Source: Microvirga guangxiensis (GTDB lineage: Bacteria > Pseudomonadota > Alphaproteobacteria > Rhizobiales > Beijerinckiaceae). From it: DNA of 64,000 nucleotides. Made by a program: the position numbers and the translations under genes. Shown one piece after another: positions 35,370 through 43,911 of the stretch (position 1 is the first letter of the stretch; every line of letters begins with the position of its first letter). Below the pieces are notes generated by a model that searched no databases, was not told where the DNA came from, and saw only the letters and a list, made by a program, of their open reading frames with translations. Location: assembly GCF_900102135.1 (NCBI RefSeq), contig NZ_FMVJ01000009.1, positions 114,365 through 178,364 on the forward strand, written 5' to 3'.

Positions 35370-36227
35370 CAGTTATGCATGTACAACTGCTTTATGGGCG
35401 GGGTCCTTTGGGCCTGACTTGTTAGAAGCAAGTGGCTCGCCGAAGTATGTTGGAAGCCTTCGGTAAGGATCTGTTTGGGCCCCCCCTGGCTACGCCTTGG
35501 AGGGCCTGATCTCAGTGTCTAGCAAATACGGCTAGGGAACGAGAACAAGTGATGTGTCCTAGTTGTACATGTACAACCGGCGGCTCGAACTGAGCGCAAT
35601 GCCCCCTAGGCCCTGGGGACCGTTAGGTGTCCATCTTCGCTGCCCTACGTCTACATCACTCAACAGAATACGCTTTCTGCATTTAAGAACTACAAATGGA
35701 TGATGCTGTAGGGTCCTTGGCTTGATCGGATTAATGACGCCAAAGCCAGTTGCGCTCGACTAGCTTGCTTGACGGCTTAAGGCATTGATTGGCCCCAAGC
35801 CCTTCGACGGACGTGCGCCGCTCGGCTGCTATGAGGTCTAGCTGCCCCTGCCCTAGCGAAGGACAGCCCTGCCGAGACAGCAAACTCCCAATTCTGCTCG
35901 CTGATGCAAAACGCGAATTAGACTAGCGCCGGCTGACAGGTTCTACCCCGACTCTCACGAGAGTTGTACATGTACAACTCAAACTTCCTAGATCAGCCCT
36001 GTTTCCCTGACCTAGCGATGCGATCGCCTCCTCTTTTGGTTCAGAACGAAGCGCCATTCCATTTAGATTCCGGAACACATACGGAGTTGTATTGTACAAC
36101 CCTCATCTCTCAGATGCCCCCGAGCGACGCTCGGATGACTTTCATGTGAAGCTGCTCGCCCAACTGCGGGCGCCGTGCCGTTACATCCGGTACCCACCTT
36201 GGAGGCAGTTGTACATGTACAACTGCC
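35370..36227. repeat. parS: Five palindromic sites, candidate parS centromere cluster
   Basis: The palindrome GTTGTACATGTACAAC occurs exactly at 35562-35577, 35963-35978 and 36208-36223. Altered copies lie at 35370-35385 (GTTATGCATGTACAAC) and 36086-36100 (centre shortened by one base). The 35963 copy extends to a 20-bp and the 36208 copy to a 24-bp perfect palindrome (36204-36227). The form GTT-N10-AAC fits parS sites of repABC plasmids, and the cluster lies about 0.5-1.3 kb upstream of repA in DNA without genes. RepB binding is inferred. Confidence 0.7.
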
Positions 36228-37129
36228 CTCTGGACCGCTGGCAGAATTCCATAACGACGGGGCTATGATCTACATCACCTACATAATCGGCATCCATCTA
36301 GAGGAGCGCGCGAAATCCATCGGCCCATGGAAGCGGTGCCGCGTACTACGGTGGCCCATCTCTATCGGAGTGATCGGGTCGACCTTTTGGTGCGGGCAAG
36401 AGATACATACGCAAACACAGCTACCCGGCCGAACGCCATCCTACTAATTCCGGATGATCTCGGCACCCCAGTGGCCGACGTCTGTGTCAATCACCGCTTC
36501 TACGACCGGCAGCTTTCCAATGATGGCGGTAATGCGCCCACGATCAGAAGAGGCCGTTTTGCGGCAGCCTCGAGTGGACTTCCGTGGCGGGAACGACCAA
36601 AAGGGCTGGTTACTTTATCGACTTGAGCGTAATCTGGGTCATCTGCAATCTCCTCTGCCACCCATATCCTGGCGGGGGCAGGTTCACGGTAAGCCTCTTC
36701 GTGCTCTTTAAGGTACAATCTGCAAAAGCTTGCTGCGATAGACTTTCGTCCGTGCACCGCGGAGTGGTCTTATGCAGCTATGCCCGAACGAAGCGCAATA
36801 ACCCTCCTAATCAATGATAAGACTCTAACTTTACCGCCATTCGCCGATCGAACGAGCGCAGCCTCGCACTGGAGGCTGAATAATCCGGCCTGCCGTTCAT
36901 CGAACTATCATGAATGCAATAGGAGACATTAAGCTGGCAGTGTTCACAGCCCCTCAGTTCACTTGGTGCCGCAGAGCCATAAAAGCGCCGGGTATGGTTT
37001 TAACTAACGGGGAGGGTTAACTAGAAGAACATGCTTCTCCCGATCCCGGCCTCCCATCGCTCCAGAACTGATCCAACTATGTCAGATCTTATTTCGGATC
37101 AATTTAGTGAATTGCATTACCAATGGCCG
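36228..37129. other. Gene-free stretch between the palindromes and the resolvase gene
   Basis: This is 900 bases without a convincing gene. A minus-strand 85-codon frame at 36500-36757 has some protein-like composition but no start signal or relative that I recognise. No further copy of the 16-bp palindrome is seen here. Confidence 0.4.
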
Positions 37130-38053
37130 CTAGTTTGCGTCATGTGTGGATACTGGTAGGGCCAGCCCAACCTTTCGCGCTCGGTCGAGTTGCTTCTTCA
37201 CGGATGAAGCTGACCACCTAAGACTCCCCCTTGGGGTTCGCTCTCGCATGCGCTCGAGCTGCACTCCGATCTCACGCAAAGACAGGCTCGGGTCGGTCAT
37301 GGCGATACCTGCTATCAGCGTCATGAGACGGTCCTCAGGATTTGTGCGCGGGGCAGGGCGGAGGAGGACAGGGTCCGCCATGTGTTGTGAGACGAGCTTC
37401 CCAACCGCGCGACGGAGCCGGGCTACGGTCCAGGCTTGCCCGCTGTCGGCGAGCACGCGGACAACATCCTCCCACGGGTGCTGCGGGCGCATACGGCGAA
37501 CCGTTGGCATCCAGCGATCCGCACTGGCAATCAGTTCATCGAGGTAGACCTTCTCGCGGGCGAGGGCGATCTTTCGAATGGCGTCCGGCCGGCGCTCGCG
37601 CATGCCCGGGTTCCCAGGCTTCTTGCCCCGCGCTTTGGCGGCCTTGATGCCGGCTCGCGTGCGCTCTGAGATGAGGGAACGCTCGAGCTGTGCCACCGCG
37701 CCAAGCACATGCAATGAAAATATTCCTTGCGGCGTCGAGGTATCGATAGGATCGCGCAAGGACCGGAAGTGAGCCTTCTTGGCTTCAAGCCTTTCGATCA
37801 CCTCCAAGAGGTGGCTCACCGAGCGGGCAAGACGGTCAAGGCGGACAACGACAAGGACCTCGCCCGGGTTGATATCGCGGACGAGCCGCGCCAGTACCGG
37901 CCGGGCGCGGCTTGCGCCGGAGCCATGTTCCTGATGGATCTCAGCACACCCGGCCGCGCGTAACTCGTCGAGCTGCGCATCGTGCGCCTGATCCTCCGTC
38001 GATATGCGGGCATAGCCAATGAGCCGATTTTTCGAGAGGGGAGGGGCCATCAA
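37130..38053 (-). CDS. Serine recombinase (resolvase/invertase family)
   Basis: This 307-residue protein has the catalytic domain of the resolvase family at the N-terminus: LIGYARISTEDQAHDAQLDE (catalytic Ser in STEDQ), VLVVVRLDRLARSVSHLLEV, and the helix E region GAVAQLERSLISERTRAGIK. After about residue 140 it has a longer C-terminal part than classical resolvases (about 185 residues in total), with two helix-turn-helix-like regions (HPWEDVVRVLADSGQAWTVA and SLSLREIGVQLERM). It probably resolves plasmid multimers or cointegrates. A candidate recombination site lies directly upstream. Confidence 0.85.
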   Translation of the reverse strand: MMAPPLSKNRLIGYARISTEDQAHDAQLDELRAAGCAEIHQEHGSGASRARPVLARLVRDINPGEVLVVVRLDRLARSVSHLLEVIERLEAKKAHFRSLRDPIDTSTPQGIFSLHVLGAVAQLERSLISERTRAGIKAAKARGKKPGNPGMRERRPDAIRKIALAREKVYLDELIASADRWMPTVRRMRPQHPWEDVVRVLADSGQAWTVARLRRAVGKLVSQHMADPVLLRPAPRTNPEDRLMTLIAGIAMTDPSLSLREIGVQLERMRERTPRGSLRWSASSVKKQLDRARKVGLALPVSTHDAN

Positions 38054-38067
38054 TCAGATTCAGGAGC

Positions 38068-38108
38068 TTGTTCGCAGCCATTTGTACACTTTCGTTCACT
38101 GCGAGCAA
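38068..38108. other. Candidate resolvase recombination site
   Basis: The inverted repeat TTGTTCGCAG (38068-38077) and CTGCGAGCAA (38099-38108), 9 of 10 matching, surrounds a 21-bp spacer with the central palindrome TGTACA (38082-38087). It begins 15 bases upstream of the serine recombinase start. Resolvase sites often lie at this place and are built as spaced inverted repeats around a short crossover core. Confidence 0.45.
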
Positions 38109-38403
38109 CTGATCCTTTGCAGACGATCCATGAGAGATTTCGTTTACCAGCCGCGACGGGCAGGGCTTTTCACTGGCCGCCGAAAGTGGCTTAAAACAAA
38201 GGGTTTGGGCGCTCTGCGACGCCCGAAGGACCAAGCCGGGCGGTCGGCCCAACCCTCAAACGCCTTCGGTGGGCGTGGTGCCCGGACGCATTCGCGCGAG
38301 ACGACGTGGATCCGTCCCTCAGACCGTAGCCATCGTTTGCATCGCTTCCCACACCCGAGCTATAGTTCCAAAGATCAATACCTTAGCTGTGGGAGGCACA
38401 AGC

Positions 38404-39564
38404 GTGGCATTCGGGGGCAGGGCACTGGAGTTCGACGACCCGACCCCGCTGGAGGTCCGAACCTACGCTCTGCCGGAGCTGCCCTGGGAGAGGGTCGCCG
38501 GCCGGCTCGAGCCGATCACCATCCGCCTCCTGCGCCTCGACGCCCGCCTCGAGGCCTCGGGCTTGGCCGCCGGCTGGCAGGCGCGCTGCGACATGACCGA
38601 AGCCGTGCGTGCCCTCATCCTCGACGGCCAGCTCGTCGATGTCGGCGACCTCGTCCTGCACGATGCCGGCATGGACGTGCGTCATCCCACCCACGAGCTC
38701 ACCCGCGCGGCCGCCGCCCTGCGCGCCCGGCGCACCGCTCTGGCCCGGCCGGCGCCGTGGCCGCTCTCGATCGACGGCCTCGCCGCTTTGCGCGGCCTCA
38801 GCCCCACACGAGGGGAGGGGGAGACTACGCGGCCCAAGGGCAAGCCGGATCTGGACGACGACGAGGCCTACCCACCGTTTGCCAACGATGCCGATCCCTG
38901 GCAGGCGCACTGGGCCGAGATCGATGCCCTGCTCGCGCGCACCAACCAGGTGCTGGCCGGCGAGACCCCGCTGCCGAAGCGCCGCTCGCACCTGGTCTAT
39001 GACCCTGACCTGGATGAAGCCGAGAACGAGGATCTCTGGCTCGATGTCGTGAAACGGACCGCCCACTGGCCGGCATTGGCCGCTGCCGCCGTCGCGTGGA
39101 ACGCTTGGCTCGATCTCAACCTCTACACCCGTCTGCCCTGGCTCGGGCTGATCATGGCCGCCGCCGTCCTGCGGGGGCGCGGCCTGACCAGCCATCTGCT
39201 GCCGCTCGCCGCCGGCTTCAAGCAATCGAAATTCCGGCCGCGGGGCCGGGAAGGGGCGCTGGAGAAACTCGAGGGCTTCTGCACGGTGGTCGAGGAGGCG
39301 CTCGCCATCGCCCACAAGGATCTCGACCGCCTGATCCTCGCCCGCGAGCTGATGCAGCGGCTGACGAAGCAATGCCGCTCCAACTCCAAGCTGCCCGAGT
39401 TGGTTGAGCTGTTTCTCTCCCGCCCACTGGTGACGGTGCCGCTCGCGGCCAAGCTGCTGCAGGTCACGCCCAAGGCCGTCGACCTCATGCTCGCCCAGCT
39501 CGGCGGCGCCCTGCCGCGTGAGCTGACCGGCCGACGTCGTTATCGCGCCTGGGGCATCGTCTAG
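38404..39564 (+). CDS. DUF1612 / RHE_PE00001-family plasmid protein with C-terminal HTH
   Basis: This 386-residue protein is common on rhizobial and methylobacterial plasmids. The N-terminal half has GQLVDVGDLVLHDAGMDVRH and PTHELTRAAAALRARR. The C-terminal half has LYTRLPWLGLIMAAAVLRGR, LLPLAAGFKQSKFRPRG, DLDRLILARELMQRL, and a helix-turn-helix PLVTVPLAAKLLQVTPKAVD ending in TGRRRYRAWGIV. It probably binds DNA; the function is not known. The start at GTG 38404 is chosen for the GGGAGG 5 bases upstream; an earlier GTG-type frame from 38269 lacks family similarity. Confidence 0.8.
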   Translation: MAFGGRALEFDDPTPLEVRTYALPELPWERVAGRLEPITIRLLRLDARLEASGLAAGWQARCDMTEAVRALILDGQLVDVGDLVLHDAGMDVRHPTHELTRAAAALRARRTALARPAPWPLSIDGLAALRGLSPTRGEGETTRPKGKPDLDDDEAYPPFANDADPWQAHWAEIDALLARTNQVLAGETPLPKRRSHLVYDPDLDEAENEDLWLDVVKRTAHWPALAAAAVAWNAWLDLNLYTRLPWLGLIMAAAVLRGRGLTSHLLPLAAGFKQSKFRPRGREGALEKLEGFCTVVEEALAIAHKDLDRLILARELMQRLTKQCRSNSKLPELVELFLSRPLVTVPLAAKLLQVTPKAVDLMLAQLGGALPRELTGRRRYRAWGIV

Positions 39565-39650
39565 ATTACCTGCACTCCTTTGAGGTCCCGTCATCCGCCG
39601 TTCATCCTTCGTCGGGTAATGCGACGCTGAGTTTTAAGGGACAGTTGCGT

Positions 39651-39836
39651 ATGTTGATGTGGGCTACAGTTGTTGCTTTTCTCCTGTCGCTCATGGCCGT
39701 AGGCCCGCTGCGGGAGATCGCGCCATCCTGGCTTCAGACCGGCGCTGAGCTGGTGGCGGTGATCAGCCTCTTTGCCCTGGTGTGCCTGATGGAATCCAGC
39801 GGCAGCAATACTGATTGTTCCAAACCGGCCGCCTGA
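39651..39836 (+). CDS. Small membrane protein
   Basis: This 61-residue protein has two hydrophobic segments: MLMWATVVAFLLSLMAVGPL, and LQTGAELVAVISLFALVCLM. They are separated by a short polar turn, so it is likely a two-helix membrane hairpin. AAGGGA lies about 10 bases upstream of ATG 39651. No relative is recognised and no operon partner is next to it. Confidence 0.45.
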   Translation: MLMWATVVAFLLSLMAVGPLREIAPSWLQTGAELVAVISLFALVCLMESSGSNTDCSKPAA

Positions 39837-40146
39837 GCGGTTCTTCGGTCAGTTCCAGTGACGCCCGAGAACATCCTCCTCTCGGCTGCGGCCCCCCATT
39901 TTTGTAGAGGGTTCGTGCCTTGTTCGGCTCGCCGCCAGCGATGTTGGTGCTGGCGCTTCGCCCTCGTGAGTGAGCGGGCCATATCCCTTTCGCATCCGAG
40001 ACGACGCCTATGCTGGAACGCTTGTTGAGCGACCCTCGGAGTGAGCGCGCGATCCTGACAGAGCAGGGACAATACTAGGCCAGCAGAAAAGGCGTGTCGG
40101 TCGAGGTTGCGCTTCCGGACGCAAAGGTGCTAGGAACTCTCCATCG
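39837..40146. other. Leader region upstream of the TPP riboswitch
   Basis: This is 310 bases without a gene. It holds a hairpin (CGCCAGC 39933-39939 with GCTGGCG 39949-39955) lacking a T tract. The promoter for the riboswitch transcript must lie here; CTGACA at 40055-40060 is a possible -35 box, without a convincing -10 partner. Confidence 0.4.
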
Positions 40147-40233
40147 ACAGGGGTGCTCCGTATCGCCGGGGCTGAGATGACGGTGCGAAGCCGTCGGACC
40201 CTCAAGCTGATCTGGATAATACCAGCGGAGCGA
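40147..40233 (+). promoter_or_regulatory. TPP riboswitch (THI element)
   Basis: The aptamer core is nearly consensus: GGGGTGCTCCG (40150-40160), GCTGAGA (40171-40177), a variable stem, GGACCCT (40197-40203), then CTGATCTGGATAATACCAGC and GGAG closing helix P1. It ends only 7 bases before the ykoF ATG and covers the GGAG/GAGG ribosome binding site, so ligand binding most likely blocks translation. It should switch off the ykoFEDC transporter genes when thiamine pyrophosphate is plentiful. Confidence 0.95.
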
Positions 40234-40240
40234 GGACACG

Positions 40241-40849
40241 ATGTTTTCCGGGGCACAAGTCTCCCTTTATCCCATGACCGACGATTTCGTCGGGGTCATT
40301 CTCAAAGCCATCACGGCGCTTGAGCCTTACCGGCCGGACTTCCGAATCGAAACCGACGATGTTTCGACGCTGCTCGTCGGTCCGCCCGATCAGCTTTTCC
40401 CGGCCATGCGCGATCTGTTCGTCACTGCGGCTGGTTCCGGTGTCCATTGCGTTCTGGCGGCCACTGTCTCGCGCGGCTGCCCGGGCGAACCGGACGATCC
40501 GATCTGCACGCCAATAAACGACGTGCACTATGGCCAGCCGCTTGAGGAGCGGATCGCGGCCGCCATCCAGCAGGTCGAGGCGGCGCCGAAGACAGGGCAG
40601 ATCGTGGCGGCCCAGTTCTCGCTGTATCCGCTCGGCAGCGGCCACCACATGGACGAGATCTACGGCTGCATCGAGTTCCTGAAGAACTCCGGCGTCTTCG
40701 ACCGGTCCAAGAACTTCTGCACCAAGCTGCGTGGCGATGCGGGGGCCGTTTTCGCGACGCTAAGCGAGGCCTTTCTGCGCTTTGGCGCACCGCAGGGCCA
40801 TGTCGCCCTCGATCTCAAGGTCTCAGCCAACAGCCCGACCGCTGTTTAA
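40241..40849 (+). CDS. ykoF: YkoF-family thiamine/HMP-binding protein
   Basis: This 202-residue protein consists of two related halves, each starting with a strand-rich pattern: GAQVSLYPMTDDFVGVILKA near residue 4 and AAQFSLYPLGSGHHMDEIYG near residue 127. This duplicated ferredoxin-like fold with the SLYP motif defines YkoF, which binds thiamine or its hydroxymethylpyrimidine part in the cytoplasm. It lies first in the ykoFEDC order, directly behind the TPP riboswitch. No signal peptide is present. Confidence 0.9.
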   Translation: MFSGAQVSLYPMTDDFVGVILKAITALEPYRPDFRIETDDVSTLLVGPPDQLFPAMRDLFVTAAGSGVHCVLAATVSRGCPGEPDDPICTPINDVHYGQPLEERIAAAIQQVEAAPKTGQIVAAQFSLYPLGSGHHMDEIYGCIEFLKNSGVFDRSKNFCTKLRGDAGAVFATLSEAFLRFGAPQGHVALDLKVSANSPTAV

Positions 40850-40884
40850 GCCATCATCCATCCAGTCCACATCAGGAGACCATC

Positions 40885-41469
40885 ATGTCCGATACGCGAG
40901 GTTGGACGCTGAGGGAGACCCTCATCGTCACCGTTCTCGGTGCGGTCTTTGCCGTGCTCTATCTGGGTTGGGTGCAGGTCTGGCTGATCGCTCAAGCGGT
41001 CTTCGGCCCGGTGACGATGGATGTGGTGATGGGCTTCTGGTTCATCGCCTCCATCGTGGCCGCTGCGATCATCCGCAAGCCAGGGGTCGCCTTCGCCGCG
41101 GAGGTGCTGACCGCAGCGGTGCAGATCCTGCTCGGCAGCCCCGCAGGCCTGTTGCTCCTGGTGACCGGTGCGGTCCAAGGCGCCGGCGCCGAGATCGTCT
41201 TCGCCGCAACCCGATGGCGCAACTACTCCTTGCCGGTGTTGATGGCAGCAGGCATCGGTGCCGCGATCTTCTCCTTCTTCTATACCTGGATCCGCTTCGA
41301 CTATGGCGCCCTTCAGCCTGGTATCCTGGTTGCCATGTTCATCCTGCGCTGCCTGAGCGGCGCGCTGTTGGGCGGCTGGCTCGGGCACGTCATCGTGGAA
41401 GCGCTCTACAGGACCGGAGCCCTCGCCGGTCTGGCCATCGATCATGCGAAGCGATCCGCAATCGCCTAG
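40885..41469 (+). CDS. ykoE: YkoE, substrate-specific S component of the thiamine/HMP ECF transporter
   Basis: This 194-residue integral membrane protein has about five or six hydrophobic segments (for example LIVTVLGAVFAVLYLGWVQV, VVMGFWFIASIVAAAIIRKP, LMAAGIGAAIFSFFYTWIRF). It contains the YkoE feature PAGLLLLVTGAVQGAGAEIV. It binds the substrate for the energy-coupling factor module made by YkoD and YkoC. AGGAG precedes the ATG. The 3' end overlaps ykoD by 26 bases. Confidence 0.9.
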   Translation: MSDTRGWTLRETLIVTVLGAVFAVLYLGWVQVWLIAQAVFGPVTMDVVMGFWFIASIVAAAIIRKPGVAFAAEVLTAAVQILLGSPAGLLLLVTGAVQGAGAEIVFAATRWRNYSLPVLMAAGIGAAIFSFFYTWIRFDYGALQPGILVAMFILRCLSGALLGGWLGHVIVEALYRTGALAGLAIDHAKRSAIA

Positions 41470-43132
41470 AGCAGGATTCGCGGCCGAATGGCATGAGGTG
41501 ACGGTTCAGTATCCCTTTGCCAAACGGCAGGCGGTTGGACCGGTCAGCCTTGGCATTCGGCAGGGCGAGCGTGTCCTCCTTCTGGGCCCCTCAGGCTCGG
41601 GCAAGTCGACGCTCCTGCTGACACTGACCGGCCTCGTGCCACACAGCATTCCCGCGACGGTCAACGGAGACGTCCGCCTTTTTGGGGCGAATGTCGGAAC
41701 GAGGCAACCCTGGGCCTGGGCGGCGCAGGTGGCGCAGTACTTTCAGGATGCGGACCAGACGCTCTGCGGCATGCGGGTCGAGGATGAGATCGCCTTTGCC
41801 CTGGAAAACCGCGCCTTGCCGCCCGCGCGCATCGCGGAGCGCGTGAAAGAGGCGATGGAACGGGTCGGGGTGCCGGAGAGCTGGTGCAGCCGTCCGACGT
41901 CAACCCTGTCTGGGGGCGAACGGCAGCTCGTCGCCTTGGCCGCGACGCTCGTGCAGGACGCCTTCTTGTTCATAGCGGACGAGCCGACGGCGCATCTTGC
42001 GCCGCAGGCAGCCGACCGCCTTCACGCGCTGTTGACCGAGCATGACCCGTCTCGAGGCGTCCTCATTGTCGATCACCGGCTGGACGGCCTGATCCAGCAG
42101 ATTGATCGCATGGTTGTCCTTGGCGAGAACGGTACAATCATTGCTGAGGGACCTCCGCGGACCATCTTCCGCGCCAAGCGCGACCTTCTAGCATCGGAAG
42201 GCATTTGGCATCCGGTCGCGAGTGACCTCGACGCGCGATTGGTGGCAGCGGGCCTTGCGCCTCGTGTGGCGCCTCTCTCCGTAGAGGAGGCTCTGGCGCA
42301 TCTCGATCCCAGAACGGCCCCTCGTGGGCATGTCGAGAAAGCCCTTCCGGCTGTCGAGGCTTTCGTGGCTGAGTACGCGATGCAAGGCGTCCAGACGGCA
42401 CCAGATGCTCCGGTCCTGGCACGGCTTGTGAATGCCGATTGTGCACCGTTCCTCGGCCCCACAATTCTGCGCAGCATTGATCTTGCCGTCCATGAAGGCG
42501 AGATCCTCGGTGTTCTCGGGGCGAATGGCGCGGGCAAGTCGACGCTCGGCCTTTGCCTGGCCGGTCTCCTGCCGCTAAAAGCGGGCAAAAGGATCGGCGC
42601 GCCCGGCGGCTACGCATTCCAGCGGCCGGAGAACCAGTTTACCGCCGGGACCGTCCGTGACGAGATCCTGGATGCTCTTCCCAAATCGATGGCTGCAAAG
42701 GCCAAGGCGGAACGGGTGGCAGCTGCCTTGCTGGCGTGGGGGCTTTCCGGACTCGAGAGCCGTCATCCCTTCGAGTTGTCCCAGGGTCAGAAGCGAAGGC
42801 TCGCCCTTGCGTCTCTCACCGTGTCCGACCACTGGCCGCTGCTCGTTCTGGATGAGCCGACGGCAGGCCTCGATATGCATGGCGTCTCCATGCTCATCAG
42901 CGAGATCCTGGCCTTGCAAGAGAGGGGGCAAACTGTTGCCGTCATCACCCACGACATGGATTTCGCCCTGCGTCTTTGCACCCGTTCAATCATTGTTGGT
43001 GAAGGCGGTATTCTTGCGGATGGTCCCACCCAGGACCTGATGCGGGACACGGCGCTCCTCCGGCGGGCAGGACTGGCCGAACCATCCTGTGCTAAGGCGC
43101 TGCAATGGCTGCAACGGGCCGTGTCATGCTGA
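41444..43132 (+). CDS. ykoD: YkoD, double ATPase of the thiamine/HMP ECF transporter
   Basis: This 562-residue protein joins two ABC ATPase domains. The first has Walker A LLGPSGSGKSTLLL, signature LSGGERQLVALA and Walker B FLFIADEPTAHL. The second, after a linker from about residue 275, has GANGAGKSTLGL, signature LSQGQKRRLALA and LVLDEPTAGLD. Fused energising subunits are the rule for YkoD. It is the cytoplasmic motor for uptake with YkoE and YkoC and is translationally coupled to both neighbours. Confidence 0.9.
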   Translation: MRSDPQSPRAGFAAEWHEVTVQYPFAKRQAVGPVSLGIRQGERVLLLGPSGSGKSTLLLTLTGLVPHSIPATVNGDVRLFGANVGTRQPWAWAAQVAQYFQDADQTLCGMRVEDEIAFALENRALPPARIAERVKEAMERVGVPESWCSRPTSTLSGGERQLVALAATLVQDAFLFIADEPTAHLAPQAADRLHALLTEHDPSRGVLIVDHRLDGLIQQIDRMVVLGENGTIIAEGPPRTIFRAKRDLLASEGIWHPVASDLDARLVAAGLAPRVAPLSVEEALAHLDPRTAPRGHVEKALPAVEAFVAEYAMQGVQTAPDAPVLARLVNADCAPFLGPTILRSIDLAVHEGEILGVLGANGAGKSTLGLCLAGLLPLKAGKRIGAPGGYAFQRPENQFTAGTVRDEILDALPKSMAAKAKAERVAAALLAWGLSGLESRHPFELSQGQKRRLALASLTVSDHWPLLVLDEPTAGLDMHGVSMLISEILALQERGQTVAVITHDMDFALRLCTRSIIVGEGGILADGPTQDLMRDTALLRRAGLAEPSCAKALQWLQRAVSC

Positions 43133-43911
43133 AGGCGCTCAATCCGCTCAGCAAGCTTCTGGTCTGCGTCGTTGGATTGGCCGCGTCTGTCCTTGTCTTC
43201 GATGCGCGCTTTCAGATCGCACTGATCGTCCTGACAGGATTCTCGCTCGTCATTCTCAACCGCACGTCGCCACTGCTTCTTCTGGCGCTGATGGTGCCGT
43301 TCTGTCTGTTTGGTTTCGGATTCCTGACAACCAGCCTGCTTTTCCGGCAGGACAGTGATTTCGCCATGCGCATGGCGGGCGAGGCCCTCCTGACTTCTCC
43401 GGCGTTCTCGGCAGGCCTCACCCTGTTTCTGCGTGCCGTCGTCTGTGGGATGATCTCGGTTTTCTTTGCCCTGACCACCGATCCCGGCGCCCTGGTGCGC
43501 GCATTGATGGTGCATGCGCGATTGCCGCCGCGGATCGGCTATTCGCTCTTTGCGGCGATGCTGCTGGTTCCGGATCTTGCATCCGAAGCGCAGCAGATGC
43601 GGATCGCCCGCGCCATGAAATCGGGACGCCGTATCCGGCGGGTGCCGGGACCGGGAGAAATCATGTCTCTCGTGATCCCACTGCTGGCCTTTGCGATCCG
43701 CCGCGCCGGGCGAACGGCGATCGCGCTGGAAGCGCGCGGCCTCTCGCCTGACAGCCCGCGGACGGTGCTGAATGCTCCAGGCTTCAGGCGATCTGATGTC
43801 GTCTTCATGATTGCGGCGATTCTCGCAATCACCCTATGCGGCGCCGTGACGTTCACCGACATCAATGCATTCTTGTCACTGCCTCAGGTGGGTTATGAAG
43901 AACCAACTTGA
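43126..43911 (+). CDS. ykoC: YkoC, transmembrane T component of the thiamine/HMP ECF transporter
   Basis: This 261-residue CbiQ/EcfT-type membrane protein has several hydrophobic helices (LLVCVVGLAASVLVFDARFQ, ALIVLTG, LLLLALMVPFCLFGFGFL). The coupling helices that contact the ATPase follow: MRIARAMKSGRRIRR and AGRTAIALEARGLS, with the Ala-Arg-Gly motif. ATG 43126 overlaps the ykoD stop (ATGCTGA); an ATG at 43105 would add 7 residues. The gene overlaps the following kinase gene by 17 bases. Confidence 0.88.
   Translation: MLKALNPLSKLLVCVVGLAASVLVFDARFQIALIVLTGFSLVILNRTSPLLLLALMVPFCLFGFGFLTTSLLFRQDSDFAMRMAGEALLTSPAFSAGLTLFLRAVVCGMISVFFALTTDPGALVRALMVHARLPPRIGYSLFAAMLLVPDLASEAQQMRIARAMKSGRRIRRVPGPGEIMSLVIPLLAFAIRRAGRTAIALEARGLSPDSPRTVLNAPGFRRSDVVFMIAAILAITLCGAVTFTDINAFLSLPQVGYEEPT

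Noticed and set aside
35964..36711. Several short open frames between repA and the resolvase gene
   Set aside because: They overlap the palindromic sites, lack start signals and have no protein character.
38383..39594. Minus-strand open frame of 403 codons opposite the DUF1612 gene
   Set aside because: The plus strand encodes a recognised family in full; the antisense frame is compositional.
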